DNA from: Mangrovibacter yixingensis
GTDB taxonomy: Bacteria; Pseudomonadota; Gammaproteobacteria; Enterobacterales; Enterobacteriaceae
Direction of reading: 5' to 3'
Assembly (NCBI RefSeq): GCF_020523985.1
Contig: NZ_JAIVKM010000001.1
Coordinates: 62,001 to 126,000, forward strand
Length of the DNA: 64,000 nt
The notes under the pieces are model-generated. The model saw nothing but the letters and a program-made list of their open reading frames with translations, did not search any database and had not been told where the DNA came from. Each line of letters begins with the position of its first letter. Positions within the stretch are counted from its first letter, which is position 1. The position numbers and the translations under genes were made by a program. Shown here piece by piece: positions 1 through 8,320 of the stretch.

Positions 1-906
1 ACTGATGTTGCACAAGCCTTCGGACTCACCACAAAGGTAGTTGTCGCAAGTGGGATGATTGATGCCCATGCTGGCGGTTTAGCGTTAGTAGGAAGCCAGC
101 CAGAACATAACCTGGCTTTAATAGGCGGCACGTCCAACTGCCATATGTTAGTCAGTCCCCAACCAGTCAATGTCCCTGGCGTCTGGGGACCCTATTGGGG
201 AGCTATGTTACCAGGTTGGTGGCTTAGTGAAGGTGGGCAAAGTGCCGCGGGGGCATTAGTTGAATGGACGTTACGCCAGAGTGATGCCTGGCCAGAACTG
301 CACCATGAAGCAGAAAAGTCTGGAGAGAGTATTTACGCAATTGTTAATCGATGGGTTGATTCACTCGAGAAACGAGATATCTGGCCAACCGCGCAATTGC
401 ATGTACTGGCAGATCATCACGGTAACCGCTCACCGCGAGCGAATCCTCTCGCACGAGGTGCAGTTAGTGGTCTGACCCTGGAACAAGGAACAGATGCCCT
501 GGCTCGCTACTATCTGGCCACGTTGCAGGCCATTGCTTACGGTACACGTCACATTATTGAAACTATGGCCCAGGCCGGGCATGTGATTACACAGCTTACA
601 GTATGCGGTGGCGTTACGAAAAACCCAACATGGTTACGGGAGTACGCCAATATTACCGGGTTGGCTCTTCATTTATGTGCTGACGATGATGTTGTCACCT
701 TAGGAGCTGCAATCACTGGTGCAGTTGCCTGTGGTGCGTTCAAAACACTTACTGATGCAGCAAAGGTGATGGTTCATCAGGGTGACATCATCACCCCAAA
801 CCCGTCTACGTTTGATTTCCACCAGGCAAAATATCAGGCCTATATAAAAATGTATGAACATCAACAGCATATCATGCGAAACATGCAGGCATGGTGTGAA
901 CAATAA
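1..906 (+). CDS. FGGY-family carbohydrate kinase, C-terminal part (cut by window edge)
   Basis: The frame is open from base 1 to the TAA at 904-906, so the first part of the gene lies outside the window. The visible part matches the C-terminal domain of FGGY sugar kinases: an AHAGGLAL segment, a GGTSNCHM phosphate-binding stretch, GGQSAAGALVEW and a late CGGVTKNP motif. The style is closest to pentulose kinases such as D-ribulokinase, but I cannot name the sugar. These cytosolic enzymes use ATP to phosphorylate a ketose. The stop is 20 bases before a FucI-like isomerase gene, so the pair should isomerise an aldose and phosphorylate the ketose. Family assignment is firm; substrate is unknown. 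Confidence 0.88.
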   Translation, partial: TDVAQAFGLTTKVVVASGMIDAHAGGLALVGSQPEHNLALIGGTSNCHMLVSPQPVNVPGVWGPYWGAMLPGWWLSEGGQSAAGALVEWTLRQSDAWPELHHEAEKSGESIYAIVNRWVDSLEKRDIWPTAQLHVLADHHGNRSPRANPLARGAVSGLTLEQGTDALARYYLATLQAIAYGTRHIIETMAQAGHVITQLTVCGGVTKNPTWLREYANITGLALHLCADDDVVTLGAAITGAVACGAFKTLTDAAKVMVHQGDIITPNPSTFDFHQAKYQAYIKMYEHQQHIMRNMQAWCEQ

Positions 907-926
907 CGAATAACTAAGGAACTAAA

Positions 927-2582
927 ATGTTGACACTGTCTCTTCCTGAACCTGTTGAACCTTTAGCTGCACAGAAAGGTGAAGTTCTCATGGTCACCAA
1001 TGCCGATTTGCGTGAATCAGCAAATCAGGCGTGTTGGCCGGTGCAACAGGTGTTTGAAGAAAAACTACAATCGGCGCTAGAAAGGCTTGGTTATCGAATG
1101 GTTAGAGCACATACCATTGATAAAAAACGTGGTCATGGCTTTATTAGCAGTCAACGCGAGGGGAGTGATCTCTTTGCAAAAATTTCACCTGAATCCCCTG
1201 TTATTGTTTTGCTTACTGCATGGCAATACTCGCATCATCTTGCACCTTCTTTGGTACACCATAAGGGGCCTATTCTTCTGCTGGCTAACTTCGATGGCAC
1301 CTGGCCGGGTCTGGTTGGAATGCTGTGTATGGCAGGAACACTGACAAGCCTTGGAAGATCTTATTCCAGATTATGGTCTGAACAGTTTGATGACGAGCTC
1401 TTCTCTCAAGGATTAAGCACCTGGTTACGCGATGGCGCATTGCACCACCCAGTAAACTATCTGCACGATATTGAACCGACCAATAAAGTTATGGCTACCT
1501 ATGCGGGTCAAATGGGACGCCAGGTTGGAGAATACATCCTTAAGAACAAAGCTATTCTGGGCCTGTTCGACAGCTTTTGTATGGGAATGATTAATGGCGT
1601 CTTTCCCCAAAAAGCCATGATCGATATTGGTATGCCTATTGAATCTCTCTCTCAGTCAGCCTTATTAGTGGAAATGAAACAGGTTACTCCTGAATTGCGA
1701 GAGTCTTGCCTTAATTGGTATCAAAGCAGAGGGATGAAATTTAACTATGGGCACGATAGCGCCACAGAATTAACCCGAGAACAAGTTCTGGAGCAGTGCG
1801 CCATGATGATAGCGATGGCGCGGTATGTAAAACGTTTCGGGTTGTCGGCTATTGGCGTTCAGTACCAACAAGGACTGAAAGACAGTTGTGCAGCTTCTGA
1901 TTTCGCTGAGGGAGCTATTGGTAACGCTGAACGTTTCCCGATACCTGATGAACAGGGCAATATCATTAAACCAGAACAGGCCATACCTTGCATTAACGAA
2001 GTGGACATGGGAGCCGCTATCCCACAAGTCATGCTATGGCAATTATTCACGGCATTTGGTCTGCCAGCTGAAACAACGCTGCATGACATTCGTTGGGGGA
2101 GTGAATACCAAGGGACATTCTATTGGGACCTGGAAATCTCTGGTGCAGTGCCTTTTGCTCACCTCAAGGGCGGTATTGCTGGTGCAACCGGGTATCGCCA
2201 GCCAGCCATGTTCTTCCCATATGGTGGCTCGACCATTACTGGGCAAGGGAAGGCCGGGCGTCTTATCTGGGCACGAGCCCACTATGAAAATACCAGCGTT
2301 GTAATGCATATCGGTACAGGTCATGCGGTTGAGTTACCGGAAGATGAATTTGAACGCCGCCGTCGGGCAACCAACTATGAATGGCCGTTACTCAACGCCG
2401 TACTGGATGGTGTAAACCGTGATGACTTAATGGCAGGTCACGAGAGTAACCACTTAGTTGTTGCTTATGTTGATGAGCTTGTTTTGTCTGATGTATTACG
2501 CGCTTTTGTCGCTCAGGCACTAACCCAGGGGATCCGCGTTAAGGTCGCGGGAAGTGCAATTCACTTACTCGAGCAGGAATAA
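927..2582 (+). CDS. L-fucose isomerase-like aldose-ketose isomerase
   Basis: This 551-residue protein belongs to the L-fucose/D-arabinose isomerase family (E. coli FucI is 591 residues), metal-dependent cytosolic enzymes converting an aldose to a ketose. Seen directly: GVQYQQGLKDSCAASDF, a typical core segment, and INEVDMGAAIP, which carries the Glu/Asp expected to bind the metal. The ATG at 927 follows an AAGGA ribosome site by a few bases. It sits between the FGGY kinase and a DapA-family lyase in an apparent operon. Overall similarity looks distant from FucI itself, so the natural sugar may differ from fucose. No class II aldolase (FucA type) is present nearby. Confidence 0.85.
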   Translation: MLTLSLPEPVEPLAAQKGEVLMVTNADLRESANQACWPVQQVFEEKLQSALERLGYRMVRAHTIDKKRGHGFISSQREGSDLFAKISPESPVIVLLTAWQYSHHLAPSLVHHKGPILLLANFDGTWPGLVGMLCMAGTLTSLGRSYSRLWSEQFDDELFSQGLSTWLRDGALHHPVNYLHDIEPTNKVMATYAGQMGRQVGEYILKNKAILGLFDSFCMGMINGVFPQKAMIDIGMPIESLSQSALLVEMKQVTPELRESCLNWYQSRGMKFNYGHDSATELTREQVLEQCAMMIAMARYVKRFGLSAIGVQYQQGLKDSCAASDFAEGAIGNAERFPIPDEQGNIIKPEQAIPCINEVDMGAAIPQVMLWQLFTAFGLPAETTLHDIRWGSEYQGTFYWDLEISGAVPFAHLKGGIAGATGYRQPAMFFPYGGSTITGQGKAGRLIWARAHYENTSVVMHIGTGHAVELPEDEFERRRRATNYEWPLLNAVLDGVNRDDLMAGHESNHLVVAYVDELVLSDVLRAFVAQALTQGIRVKVAGSAIHLLEQE

Positions 2583-2586
2583 CACA

Positions 2587-3519
2587 ATGATAACTGAAGC
2601 AGAAAAATACTCCGGAATTTGGCCGGTGATGCTTACTCCTTTTAATCACGAGAGGGAGATCGACTGGGATTCTCTGGAAAAACTGGTGGAATGGTATCTC
2701 AAGGCTGGTGTTCATGGGTTATTTGCCGCTTGCCAGTCCAGCGAAATGTTTTATTTGAGTGACAGCGAAGCACGCCATGTAGTGAATTTTATTGTTGATA
2801 AAGTTGCCGGGCGTGTTCCTGTCGTGGCATCAGGGCACACTGCGACGGGTATCAGCCAACAAATCGAACAACTTTGCGCAATGGCTGAAACAGGTATTGA
2901 TGGGCTGATTCTGATAAGTAACCGGTTGGCTCAGGCAGACGAAACAAGCGACAAAGTATTGAGCACACTACAGCAGATGACTCAATCTTTGCCAGACAAC
3001 GTTGATTTGGGCATTTATGAATGTCCTTTCCCTTATAAACGCCTGCTTTCTGACGATGTGGTGTCGTGGTGTGCGCAGAGCCAGCGCTTTACCTTTATTA
3101 AAGACACTTGCTGTTCCCTGCCAATTATTACACGGCGTTTAAAACTAACACAGGATAGCCGGCTACATATTGCCAACGCTAACAGTCAAACATTATTGGG
3201 GGCGTTCCGGCAGGGTTGTCAGGCATACAGCGGTGTCATGGCAAATTTTCATCCGGAACTGTACGTCTGGCTTTATGAACACTGGCAAACGGAACCCGAA
3301 AAGGCAGAAATTTTAGCGGATTACTTGTCAACAGCGGCGTTAGTAGAAAACCTGGATTACCCAGTTTGTGCCAAATATTACCAACAGAAGATAGGTAATT
3401 TCCGCGATTTCACTTGTCGTTCAAGGGGAAGTCAGACATGGAACAACAGTTTTTATCCTGAAGCCATAAACAGTATGGTTAGGTTGGGTGAAAGCCTGAA
3501 ATTACAGTTAGCGCTGTAA
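2587..3519 (+). CDS. DapA/NanA-superfamily lyase
   Basis: A 310-residue TIM-barrel protein of the dihydrodipicolinate synthase / N-acetylneuraminate lyase family. The Schiff-base lysine is in FTFIKDT (about residue 172) and the catalytic tyrosine in GIYECPFP (about residue 144). The usual GTTGE-type carboxylate-binding loop reads ACQSSE here, which suggests a non-standard substrate. The ATG at 2587 is preferred over the GTG at 2554 because AGGA lies just upstream and family members begin near this point; the longer form would overlap the isomerase gene. Members cleave or dehydrate 2-keto acids, so this protein may act on a sugar-derived 2-keto acid or on a sialic-acid-like compound. The reaction is not fixed by the sequence. 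Confidence 0.82.
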   Translation: MITEAEKYSGIWPVMLTPFNHEREIDWDSLEKLVEWYLKAGVHGLFAACQSSEMFYLSDSEARHVVNFIVDKVAGRVPVVASGHTATGISQQIEQLCAMAETGIDGLILISNRLAQADETSDKVLSTLQQMTQSLPDNVDLGIYECPFPYKRLLSDDVVSWCAQSQRFTFIKDTCCSLPIITRRLKLTQDSRLHIANANSQTLLGAFRQGCQAYSGVMANFHPELYVWLYEHWQTEPEKAEILADYLSTAALVENLDYPVCAKYYQQKIGNFRDFTCRSRGSQTWNNSFYPEAINSMVRLGESLKLQLAL

Positions 3520-3534
3520 ATCTGGAACGCAAAC

Positions 3535-4581
3535 ATGTTACTAAAAAAACTGATCCAACAACCTATTATCCCGGAATGCAGTCTCGAACCAGGTCAATGC
3601 CACGCATCGACACTTGTTGCTTTGCCGGGTGGGGATGTCTTAGTTGCATGGTTTGCCGGTCATAAGGAAGGTAGCGACGACACTGCAATTTGGCTGGCAA
3701 GAAAACAAAAGGATACATGGTATTGCGCACAAAAGGTTGCAGCAGAGCAGGGCGTTCCTCACTGGAATCCAGTCTTATTTTGCACAGAAGAATGTGTCTG
3801 GCTGTTCTATAAAACGGGTAAAAATGTACACACATGGCAAACCCGGTATATCACCTCATCTGATGCTGGGAACACCTGGAGTCAACCTGCACTTTTGGTT
3901 CCGCAGGATACTCGTCCACGCGGCCCGGTAAAAAATAAGGTGCTAAAAACTTCCAGTGGTGCCTGGCTGGCTCCTGGGTCCATAGAAAACTCACTCCATT
4001 GGGATGCCTTTATTGACCGCTCTGAAGATAATGGTATGCACTGGATGATGTCAGAGGTCCCGTTCACACACCAGCTTCCGGCCAGTGAAACAGGCACAAC
4101 ATTATGGCAAGGTCTGTCAAACAATGCGCTATGGGAAAATAGTCTGTCACGGGTAATGCGGTGGGATGGGATTATCCAGCCTTCCCTCTGGGAATCTTCT
4201 CCTGGGCATATTCATATGCTTTTGCGTAGTACCCGTGGGTATATTTATCGCAGTGACTCAACAGACGATGGTAAAAACTGGTGTGAGGCTTATGCCACCT
4301 CGTTACCCAATAACAATAGTGGTATTGACCTTGCCAGTACGCATCGTCATAGCATCGTTTTGGCATGGAATCCGGTATGTGGAAATTGGGGGCGACGTTA
4401 TCCTTTGTCTCTTAGTGTATCAACTGATAATGGTCAACAATGGTCTGCTCCCTTTGATATAGAAACAGATGAAGGAGAGTATTCATACCCGGCGATTATT
4501 TGTGAGGGAAATACTATTCATATGAGCTATACATGGAATAGAAAAAATATTGTTTATTGCCAGCTGCAACTAATGCATTAA
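3535..4581 (+). CDS. Sialidase-fold (BNR/Asp-box) protein without signal peptide
   Basis: A 348-residue six-bladed beta-propeller protein with four clear Asp boxes: SSDAGNTW (about 108-115), SEDNGMHW (163-170), STDDGKNW (242-249) and STDNGQQW (296-303). This is the hallmark of sialidase-like propellers, including bacterial 'sialidase family' proteins of unknown substrate. The N-terminus (MLLKKLIQQP) has no hydrophobic signal, so it should be cytosolic, unlike secreted neuraminidases. It begins 15 bases after the DapA-type lyase gene and is probably co-transcribed. A glycosidase or sugar lactone/epimer-processing role within the pathway is possible. True sialidase activity is not established. 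Confidence 0.8.
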   Translation: MLLKKLIQQPIIPECSLEPGQCHASTLVALPGGDVLVAWFAGHKEGSDDTAIWLARKQKDTWYCAQKVAAEQGVPHWNPVLFCTEECVWLFYKTGKNVHTWQTRYITSSDAGNTWSQPALLVPQDTRPRGPVKNKVLKTSSGAWLAPGSIENSLHWDAFIDRSEDNGMHWMMSEVPFTHQLPASETGTTLWQGLSNNALWENSLSRVMRWDGIIQPSLWESSPGHIHMLLRSTRGYIYRSDSTDDGKNWCEAYATSLPNNNSGIDLASTHRHSIVLAWNPVCGNWGRRYPLSLSVSTDNGQQWSAPFDIETDEGEYSYPAIICEGNTIHMSYTWNRKNIVYCQLQLMH

Positions 4582-4702
4582 AAATTAAGTAGTAGAAATA
4601 AATATAACATACTCCTGATCCTATACAAACTCACCCATTATTAATAAAGGGTGCGCTGGAAATGTATAATTATTTTCAGCGATATGCGAAGAGGCTAATA
4701 TT

Positions 4703-6052
4703 ATGTCGGTATCTCTTGACATTCCCGTGGTGAAAAACACGGCTCTCGATAAAGCAAGTATTCGCCGTGTGGTTATTTCCAGCTGGATCGGAAATACCAT
4801 TGAATATTATGATTTCTTACTGTATGGACTGGCCAGTGCTTTAGTTTTCAGTAAAATTTTCTTCCCTAATGTCAGCCCGGTTGCAGGTTTGCTGGCATCC
4901 TTTGCAACATTTGGTGTCGGGTTTGTTGCCCGTCCTCTGGGCGGTATATTTTTCGGACATATGGGCGATACCTTGGGGCGAAAAATTACGCTGATGATAA
5001 CGTTGGGTGGTATGGGAACTGCCACTTTTTTGGTTGGTTGCCTGCCATCTTACGATGCTATCGGTATTTGGTCGCCGCTTTTATTAGTTATTATCCGGTT
5101 TATTCAAGGGTTTCTTGTGGGGGGCGAATGGGGGGGCGCAATGTTGATGGTTGTTGAAAGTGCGCCAAAAAATCGCCGTGGTGTATTGGGATCCATCCCG
5201 CAAACAGGGGGGTTTTCCGGCCAACTCCTTGCAACAGGGGTGTTTGCTATCATGATGATGCTCCCAGAAGATCAACTGCTTAGTTGGGGGTGGCGGGTAC
5301 CTTTCATGCTCAGTGTAGCTCTGGTATTGGTAGGGATGTATATGCGCCGCAGACTTGATGAAACCCCGGTATTTCAGGAAGTGCAACGCCAGCAGAAACA
5401 TACATCACAGAAAAAACAGAAAGCAGAAAGCCCGGTTGTTGAAGTCGTACGCAAACAGTGGCGCAGTATTTTACTGATAATGGTTTTACGCTTTGCTGAA
5501 AGTGTCCCATTTTTTATGTGTACGGTTTTTGCTGTATCTTATGCTACTGGCACTTTGGGTGTGGAAAAACAAACAATGCTGGGCGTCATTATGGCAACCT
5601 GTGTACTTGCCTTTCCAATGCATGCACTTTTTGGTGCTATATCGGATAAAGTTGGTCGACGTCCTGTTTATATTTTTGGCGCATTGTGTGCGGCAGTTAT
5701 GGCATTCCCATTTTTCTGGTTGCTGGAAAGTGATTCATTTATATTAATGGTTATTGGGTATGTCTTATTAATCAATATTGCGCATAACTCAATTAATTCT
5801 GTTCAGCCATCATTCTTTACTGAATTATTTGGTCCCAAAGTCCGTTATAGTGGCGCATCTATAGGTGCACAACTGGGAGCCATTGTCGCTGGTGGGTTTA
5901 CACCTTTTATCGCTAAAGGGTTAACTGCGCTGGATAATAATAACTGGACTCTGGTCGCCACCTATGTCGTTATTGCTGCGCTGGTAGCCGCTTATGCAGC
6001 TTGGAAAGCACCAGAAACATCTAACAGGGACTTAACCAAAGACCCACAGTGA
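4703..6052 (+). CDS. MFS transporter of the metabolite:H+ symporter (MHS) type
   Basis: A 449-residue inner-membrane protein with about 12 hydrophobic segments. It shows the MHS hallmarks: WIGNTIEYYDFLLYG at the first helix, RPLGGIFFGHMGDTLGRK in loop 2-3, and GFLVGGEWGGAMLMVVE. Relatives include ShiA, KgtP, ProP and YhjE, which import organic acids or other small metabolites with protons. It follows the sialidase-fold gene by 121 bases (4582-4702), enough for its own promoter, and precedes a strong terminator. By context it should import the substrate of the kinase/isomerase/lyase pathway, but MHS carriers mostly take acids, not neutral sugars, which hints at an acidic sugar. Confidence 0.9.
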   Translation: MSVSLDIPVVKNTALDKASIRRVVISSWIGNTIEYYDFLLYGLASALVFSKIFFPNVSPVAGLLASFATFGVGFVARPLGGIFFGHMGDTLGRKITLMITLGGMGTATFLVGCLPSYDAIGIWSPLLLVIIRFIQGFLVGGEWGGAMLMVVESAPKNRRGVLGSIPQTGGFSGQLLATGVFAIMMMLPEDQLLSWGWRVPFMLSVALVLVGMYMRRRLDETPVFQEVQRQQKHTSQKKQKAESPVVEVVRKQWRSILLIMVLRFAESVPFFMCTVFAVSYATGTLGVEKQTMLGVIMATCVLAFPMHALFGAISDKVGRRPVYIFGALCAAVMAFPFFWLLESDSFILMVIGYVLLINIAHNSINSVQPSFFTELFGPKVRYSGASIGAQLGAIVAGGFTPFIAKGLTALDNNNWTLVATYVVIAALVAAYAAWKAPETSNRDLTKDPQ

Positions 6053-6061
6053 TTAAATGCA

Positions 6062-6087
6062 AACCGGGGCACCCCCCCGGTTTTCTT
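6062..6087 (+). terminator. Rho-independent terminator after the MFS gene
   Basis: Stem AACCGGGG (6062-6069) pairs with CCCCGGTT (6075-6082) around a 5-base loop, followed by TTCTT. It closes the sugar-catabolic operon, so the LacI-family gene downstream is likely expressed from its own promoter. Confidence 0.8.
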
Positions 6088-6176
6088 ATACAGAATGATT
6101 TACAACGGAAAGCTCACTCGAATCAGCTAAACCTGATAAACTGGCCTTGTGTCTGTAAAAATTATAGTTGTCGCTC

Positions 6177-7187
6177 ATGGCTAAAACCGTCGAACAGATT
6201 GCTACCGCGCTAAATATTTCTATTACAACCGTTCGTTTAGTACTGAACAAAAAAGCGCAGCAATACAGAATCAGTAGCAAAACTCAACAACGCATTAACG
6301 ATTACGTGGCAGAGCACGGTTATACCGTGAATCATGTTGCTCGTAGCCTGAAGTTAAATAAAACCGAGACTCTCGGTCTTATTATCCCTCGGTTGTCGAA
6401 TGTCTTTTTCTCAACCCTGGCTGAAAAACTGGAACTCCGCTGCCGTGATGCGGGCTACCAGTTGATGATAAGTTGCACCTATAGCGACCTGAAACACGAA
6501 AAAAAATTGGTGGATGCATTGGTCGAACGCAATGTGGATGGCCTATTTATTGTCCCATCATCACGCCAGTCGCTTCAGCATTATATAAAGCGATCTTCCA
6601 AGCCGCTGGTCTTCCTTGACCGTGATTTTGGCATTCCGGACACTGCATTGGTAGTGAGCGATAACCGACATGGTAGCCATGTGCTTACTGAAGCGATGAT
6701 TGCCGCAGGGCAGTTCCCGATTTTTTTCATGGCCGGTGATGCAGGGCAGCCTACTATCAGAGAACGTTTGAAAGGTTACACTGATGCCATGAATGCCCAT
6801 GGTGTCACCGATAGTGACACCTGGATTCAGGAAGTTGAACATAACCGCCGTGAAGATGGTGAATTATTAATGAGGAAGTTTTTTGCAGAGCATCACAAAG
6901 CCCCTCCCGCTTTTATTGCTTCTTCATTGCCGGTACTGGAAGGTGCGCTCAGTGTTTTGCGAAGCCATTTTGGGTATATTCCTGAAGACATTAATATCGG
7001 CACTTTCGATGAACACCCTATGCTGGGTTTTCTGCCCAATAATATTTGGTCCGTTCGGCAGGACGAAGAAACCTGGGCTGAGAAAGCATTTAGCTCGATG
7101 ACTGCTGCTTTGCAAGGAGATACGCTTGCAGAGCAGGCTATTGTCCCCATGTCACTGATATTCAGGTGCCGTGCAAAGCATTCTTAA
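6177..7187 (+). CDS. LacI-family transcriptional regulator
   Basis: The N-terminus AKTVEQIATALNISITTVRLVLN is a LacI-type helix-turn-helix with hinge. It is followed by a periplasmic-binding-protein-like sugar-binding domain (TLGLIIPRLSNVFFS, VDGLFIVPSS, GTFDEHPML). The length of 336 residues is normal for the family. I take the ATG at 6177; a TTG at 6168 in the same frame is possible. As a cytosolic dimeric repressor it probably controls the kinase/isomerase/lyase/MFS operon in response to a pathway sugar. It is in the same direction as the operon but separated from it by a terminator. Confidence 0.9.
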   Translation: MAKTVEQIATALNISITTVRLVLNKKAQQYRISSKTQQRINDYVAEHGYTVNHVARSLKLNKTETLGLIIPRLSNVFFSTLAEKLELRCRDAGYQLMISCTYSDLKHEKKLVDALVERNVDGLFIVPSSRQSLQHYIKRSSKPLVFLDRDFGIPDTALVVSDNRHGSHVLTEAMIAAGQFPIFFMAGDAGQPTIRERLKGYTDAMNAHGVTDSDTWIQEVEHNRREDGELLMRKFFAEHHKAPPAFIASSLPVLEGALSVLRSHFGYIPEDINIGTFDEHPMLGFLPNNIWSVRQDEETWAEKAFSSMTAALQGDTLAEQAIVPMSLIFRCRAKHS

Positions 7188-7306
7188 TTTCCGCAGAGGT
7201 ACCACCTGTGATGGTTTGTAAAGGCCATGTCGAAGAAGTGATAGTGCGGTTCCAGCCCAGTCCCGGCATCCTTACAATACTCACCTTGTAGCCTGTTTAT
7301 TAACAA

Positions 7307-7335
7307 ACAGGGCCGCTATTACGCAGCCCTGTTTT
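7307..7335 (+). terminator. Rho-independent terminator after the LacI gene
   Basis: ACAGGGC (7307-7313) pairs with GCCCTGT (7326-7332) and is followed by a short T run. It ends rightward transcription before the oppositely oriented 7368-8123 module. Confidence 0.75.
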
Positions 7336-7367
7336 ATCTATTATTTTACCCGCACGATCAACAGGTG

Positions 7368-7847
7368 TTATACGCTGCCAGGGGAGTCAATCCACTCCCT
7401 GCCAAGCGGTGTGTTGCGCCAGCGCGGGGCGCATAACAGGCTGGCGAACTGGCTGACCACATCGTTTAGTAACCCACGCAGTGGCGGTATACAACCTGGC
7501 GGCAGTGTATGGCATGCCAGCAGTTGCGATAACGCCAGTGCGTAATCACACAGTTGTTCGCTGTCTGGCGCGAAACCGGCAGTAGTTGGTGCCGGGTTTT
7601 CTGCTGCCATACTGTCTGTTGTCAGGCAGTCAACCAAATGTGCGGGAATGGGTTCCAGCAACGTGGGGCGTAACAGGCTGAGGCTGGTATTCAGCTTTTC
7701 GCACAGTGCCCGGTGTAACAGTGGGTCAGCACATTCCAGCAGGGTTTCCGCCAGGTGTTCACAGTGGCGCGCCAGTACGGTGAAATCTGTCTGGTCGCTA
7801 ACGGGCAGGGTAAGTAAAGATTGAGTGAAAACAGCGTTAGTAGCCAT
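7368..7847 (-). CDS. Hypothetical protein downstream of a C4-like RNA leader
   Basis: A 159-residue soluble protein (from the ATG at 7847, with GGAGAAG upstream; a GTG start at 7886 is possible). It is leucine- and cysteine-rich, for example LARHCEHLAETLLECADPLLHRALCEKL, and looks largely helical. I do not recognise a family. It has no signal peptide or membrane segment. It is the only reading frame of size after the structured leader at 7880-8100, whose layout resembles phage C4/CI immunity regions. In those systems the downstream gene is kept off by an antisense RNA, so this may be a remnant or domesticated phage-satellite gene. No neighbouring integrase, att site or other phage gene is visible. 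Confidence 0.55.
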   Translation of the reverse strand: MATNAVFTQSLLTLPVSDQTDFTVLARHCEHLAETLLECADPLLHRALCEKLNTSLSLLRPTLLEPIPAHLVDCLTTDSMAAENPAPTTAGFAPDSEQLCDYALALSQLLACHTLPPGCIPPLRGLLNDVVSQFASLLCAPRWRNTPLGREWIDSPGSV

Positions 7848-7891
7848 TAGATAACTTCTCCGATAGATAGATTGATAATCCACCACAGAAA

Positions 7892-8065
7892 GGTCTCAAT
7901 CTTTACTGGTGGTGGGCTGAACAGAGTTGAGACTACCGGCTATCAGAGAACCCGGCGAACCTTTCGGTTCCCCTGCTCAGCTCACCATAATTTGGGTGAG
8001 TGAGGTCGCAACACATAGTACACGCAGCAGCATGTAGTGTCTTCTGATAGATCGGGGTCTCAATC
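7892..8065 (-). repeat. Flanking target repeats for the C4-like RNA
   Basis: GGTCTCAATC occurs at 7892-7901 and again at 8056-8065 (plus-strand reading), giving GATTGAGACC twice in the leftward transcript. GTTGAGAC at 7926-7933 is inverted relative to both. The downstream copy lies in the loop of a CCACCA (7880-7885) / TGGTGG (7907-7912) hairpin just before the gene start. GATAGAT is also repeated next to each copy (7862-7868 and 8046-8052), suggesting a duplicated block. Confidence 0.6.
7926..8000 (-). ncRNA. C4/CI-like antisense RNA (phage immunity RNA type)
   Basis: On the minus strand this segment folds into two hairpins: CTCACC...GGTGAG (8000-7981), and GAACC-GAAA-GGTTC with a GNRA tetraloop (7970-7957). 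A CCGG...CCGG pairing follows at 7955-7936, and the segment ends in GTCTCAAC (7933-7926). That last stretch is complementary to ATTGAGACC copies located upstream (8056-8065) and downstream (7892-7901) in the same leader. In P4 CI and P1/P7 C4 systems (established knowledge) a short RNA processed from the leader pairs with two such flanking targets and stops transcription of downstream genes. Family membership is inferred from this layout and was not checked against a covariance model; ends are approximate. Confidence 0.55.
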
Positions 8066-8123
8066 CCGGCACCTGATTATGCAGGTGCCGGAAAAAAATA
8101 CAGTTTTTCCCGCTTCCGGGCAA
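8066..8123 (-). promoter_or_regulatory. Predicted leader promoter and 5' hairpin
   Basis: On the minus strand TTGCCC (8123-8118) and TATTTT (8100-8095) are spaced by exactly 17 bases and look like -35 and -10 boxes. Transcription would begin near a perfect 10-bp hairpin, CCGGCACCTG (8066-8075) with CAGGTGCCGG (8082-8091), so the RNA would start with a stable stem followed at once by the first target repeat. Confidence 0.5.
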
Positions 8124-8264
8124 GCAAACACCTGTGGCCAGGCTCGCAAATCCTGTTGAAAATACATGTAATTCAGGGCAGAAGAGGCGTTAACCAACAA
8201 CCACCCAGTGTTTGCAGATAACCCAAATTTCACAGATACAACACCCACCCCGAACACACTGGCG

Positions 8265-8303
8265 TAAAAAAAGAGCCTGAACCACACAACTGGCATCAGG
8301 CTC
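8265..8303 (-). terminator. Rho-independent terminator after the SDR gene
   Basis: On the minus strand GAGCCTGA (8303-8296) pairs with TCAGGCTC (8280-8273) and is followed by seven T (8272-8266). It ends the SDR transcript and insulates it from the C4-like module to the left. Confidence 0.85.
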
Positions 8304-8320
8304 CATCTTATCGGGTGGAA

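Noticed and set aside
8060-8296. Leftward 78-residue frame over the C4-like leader
   Set aside because: Its start lies inside the SDR terminator hairpin and its end runs through the structured leader and a target repeat, so it is more likely chance than a gene. A phage-type leader peptide cannot be excluded.
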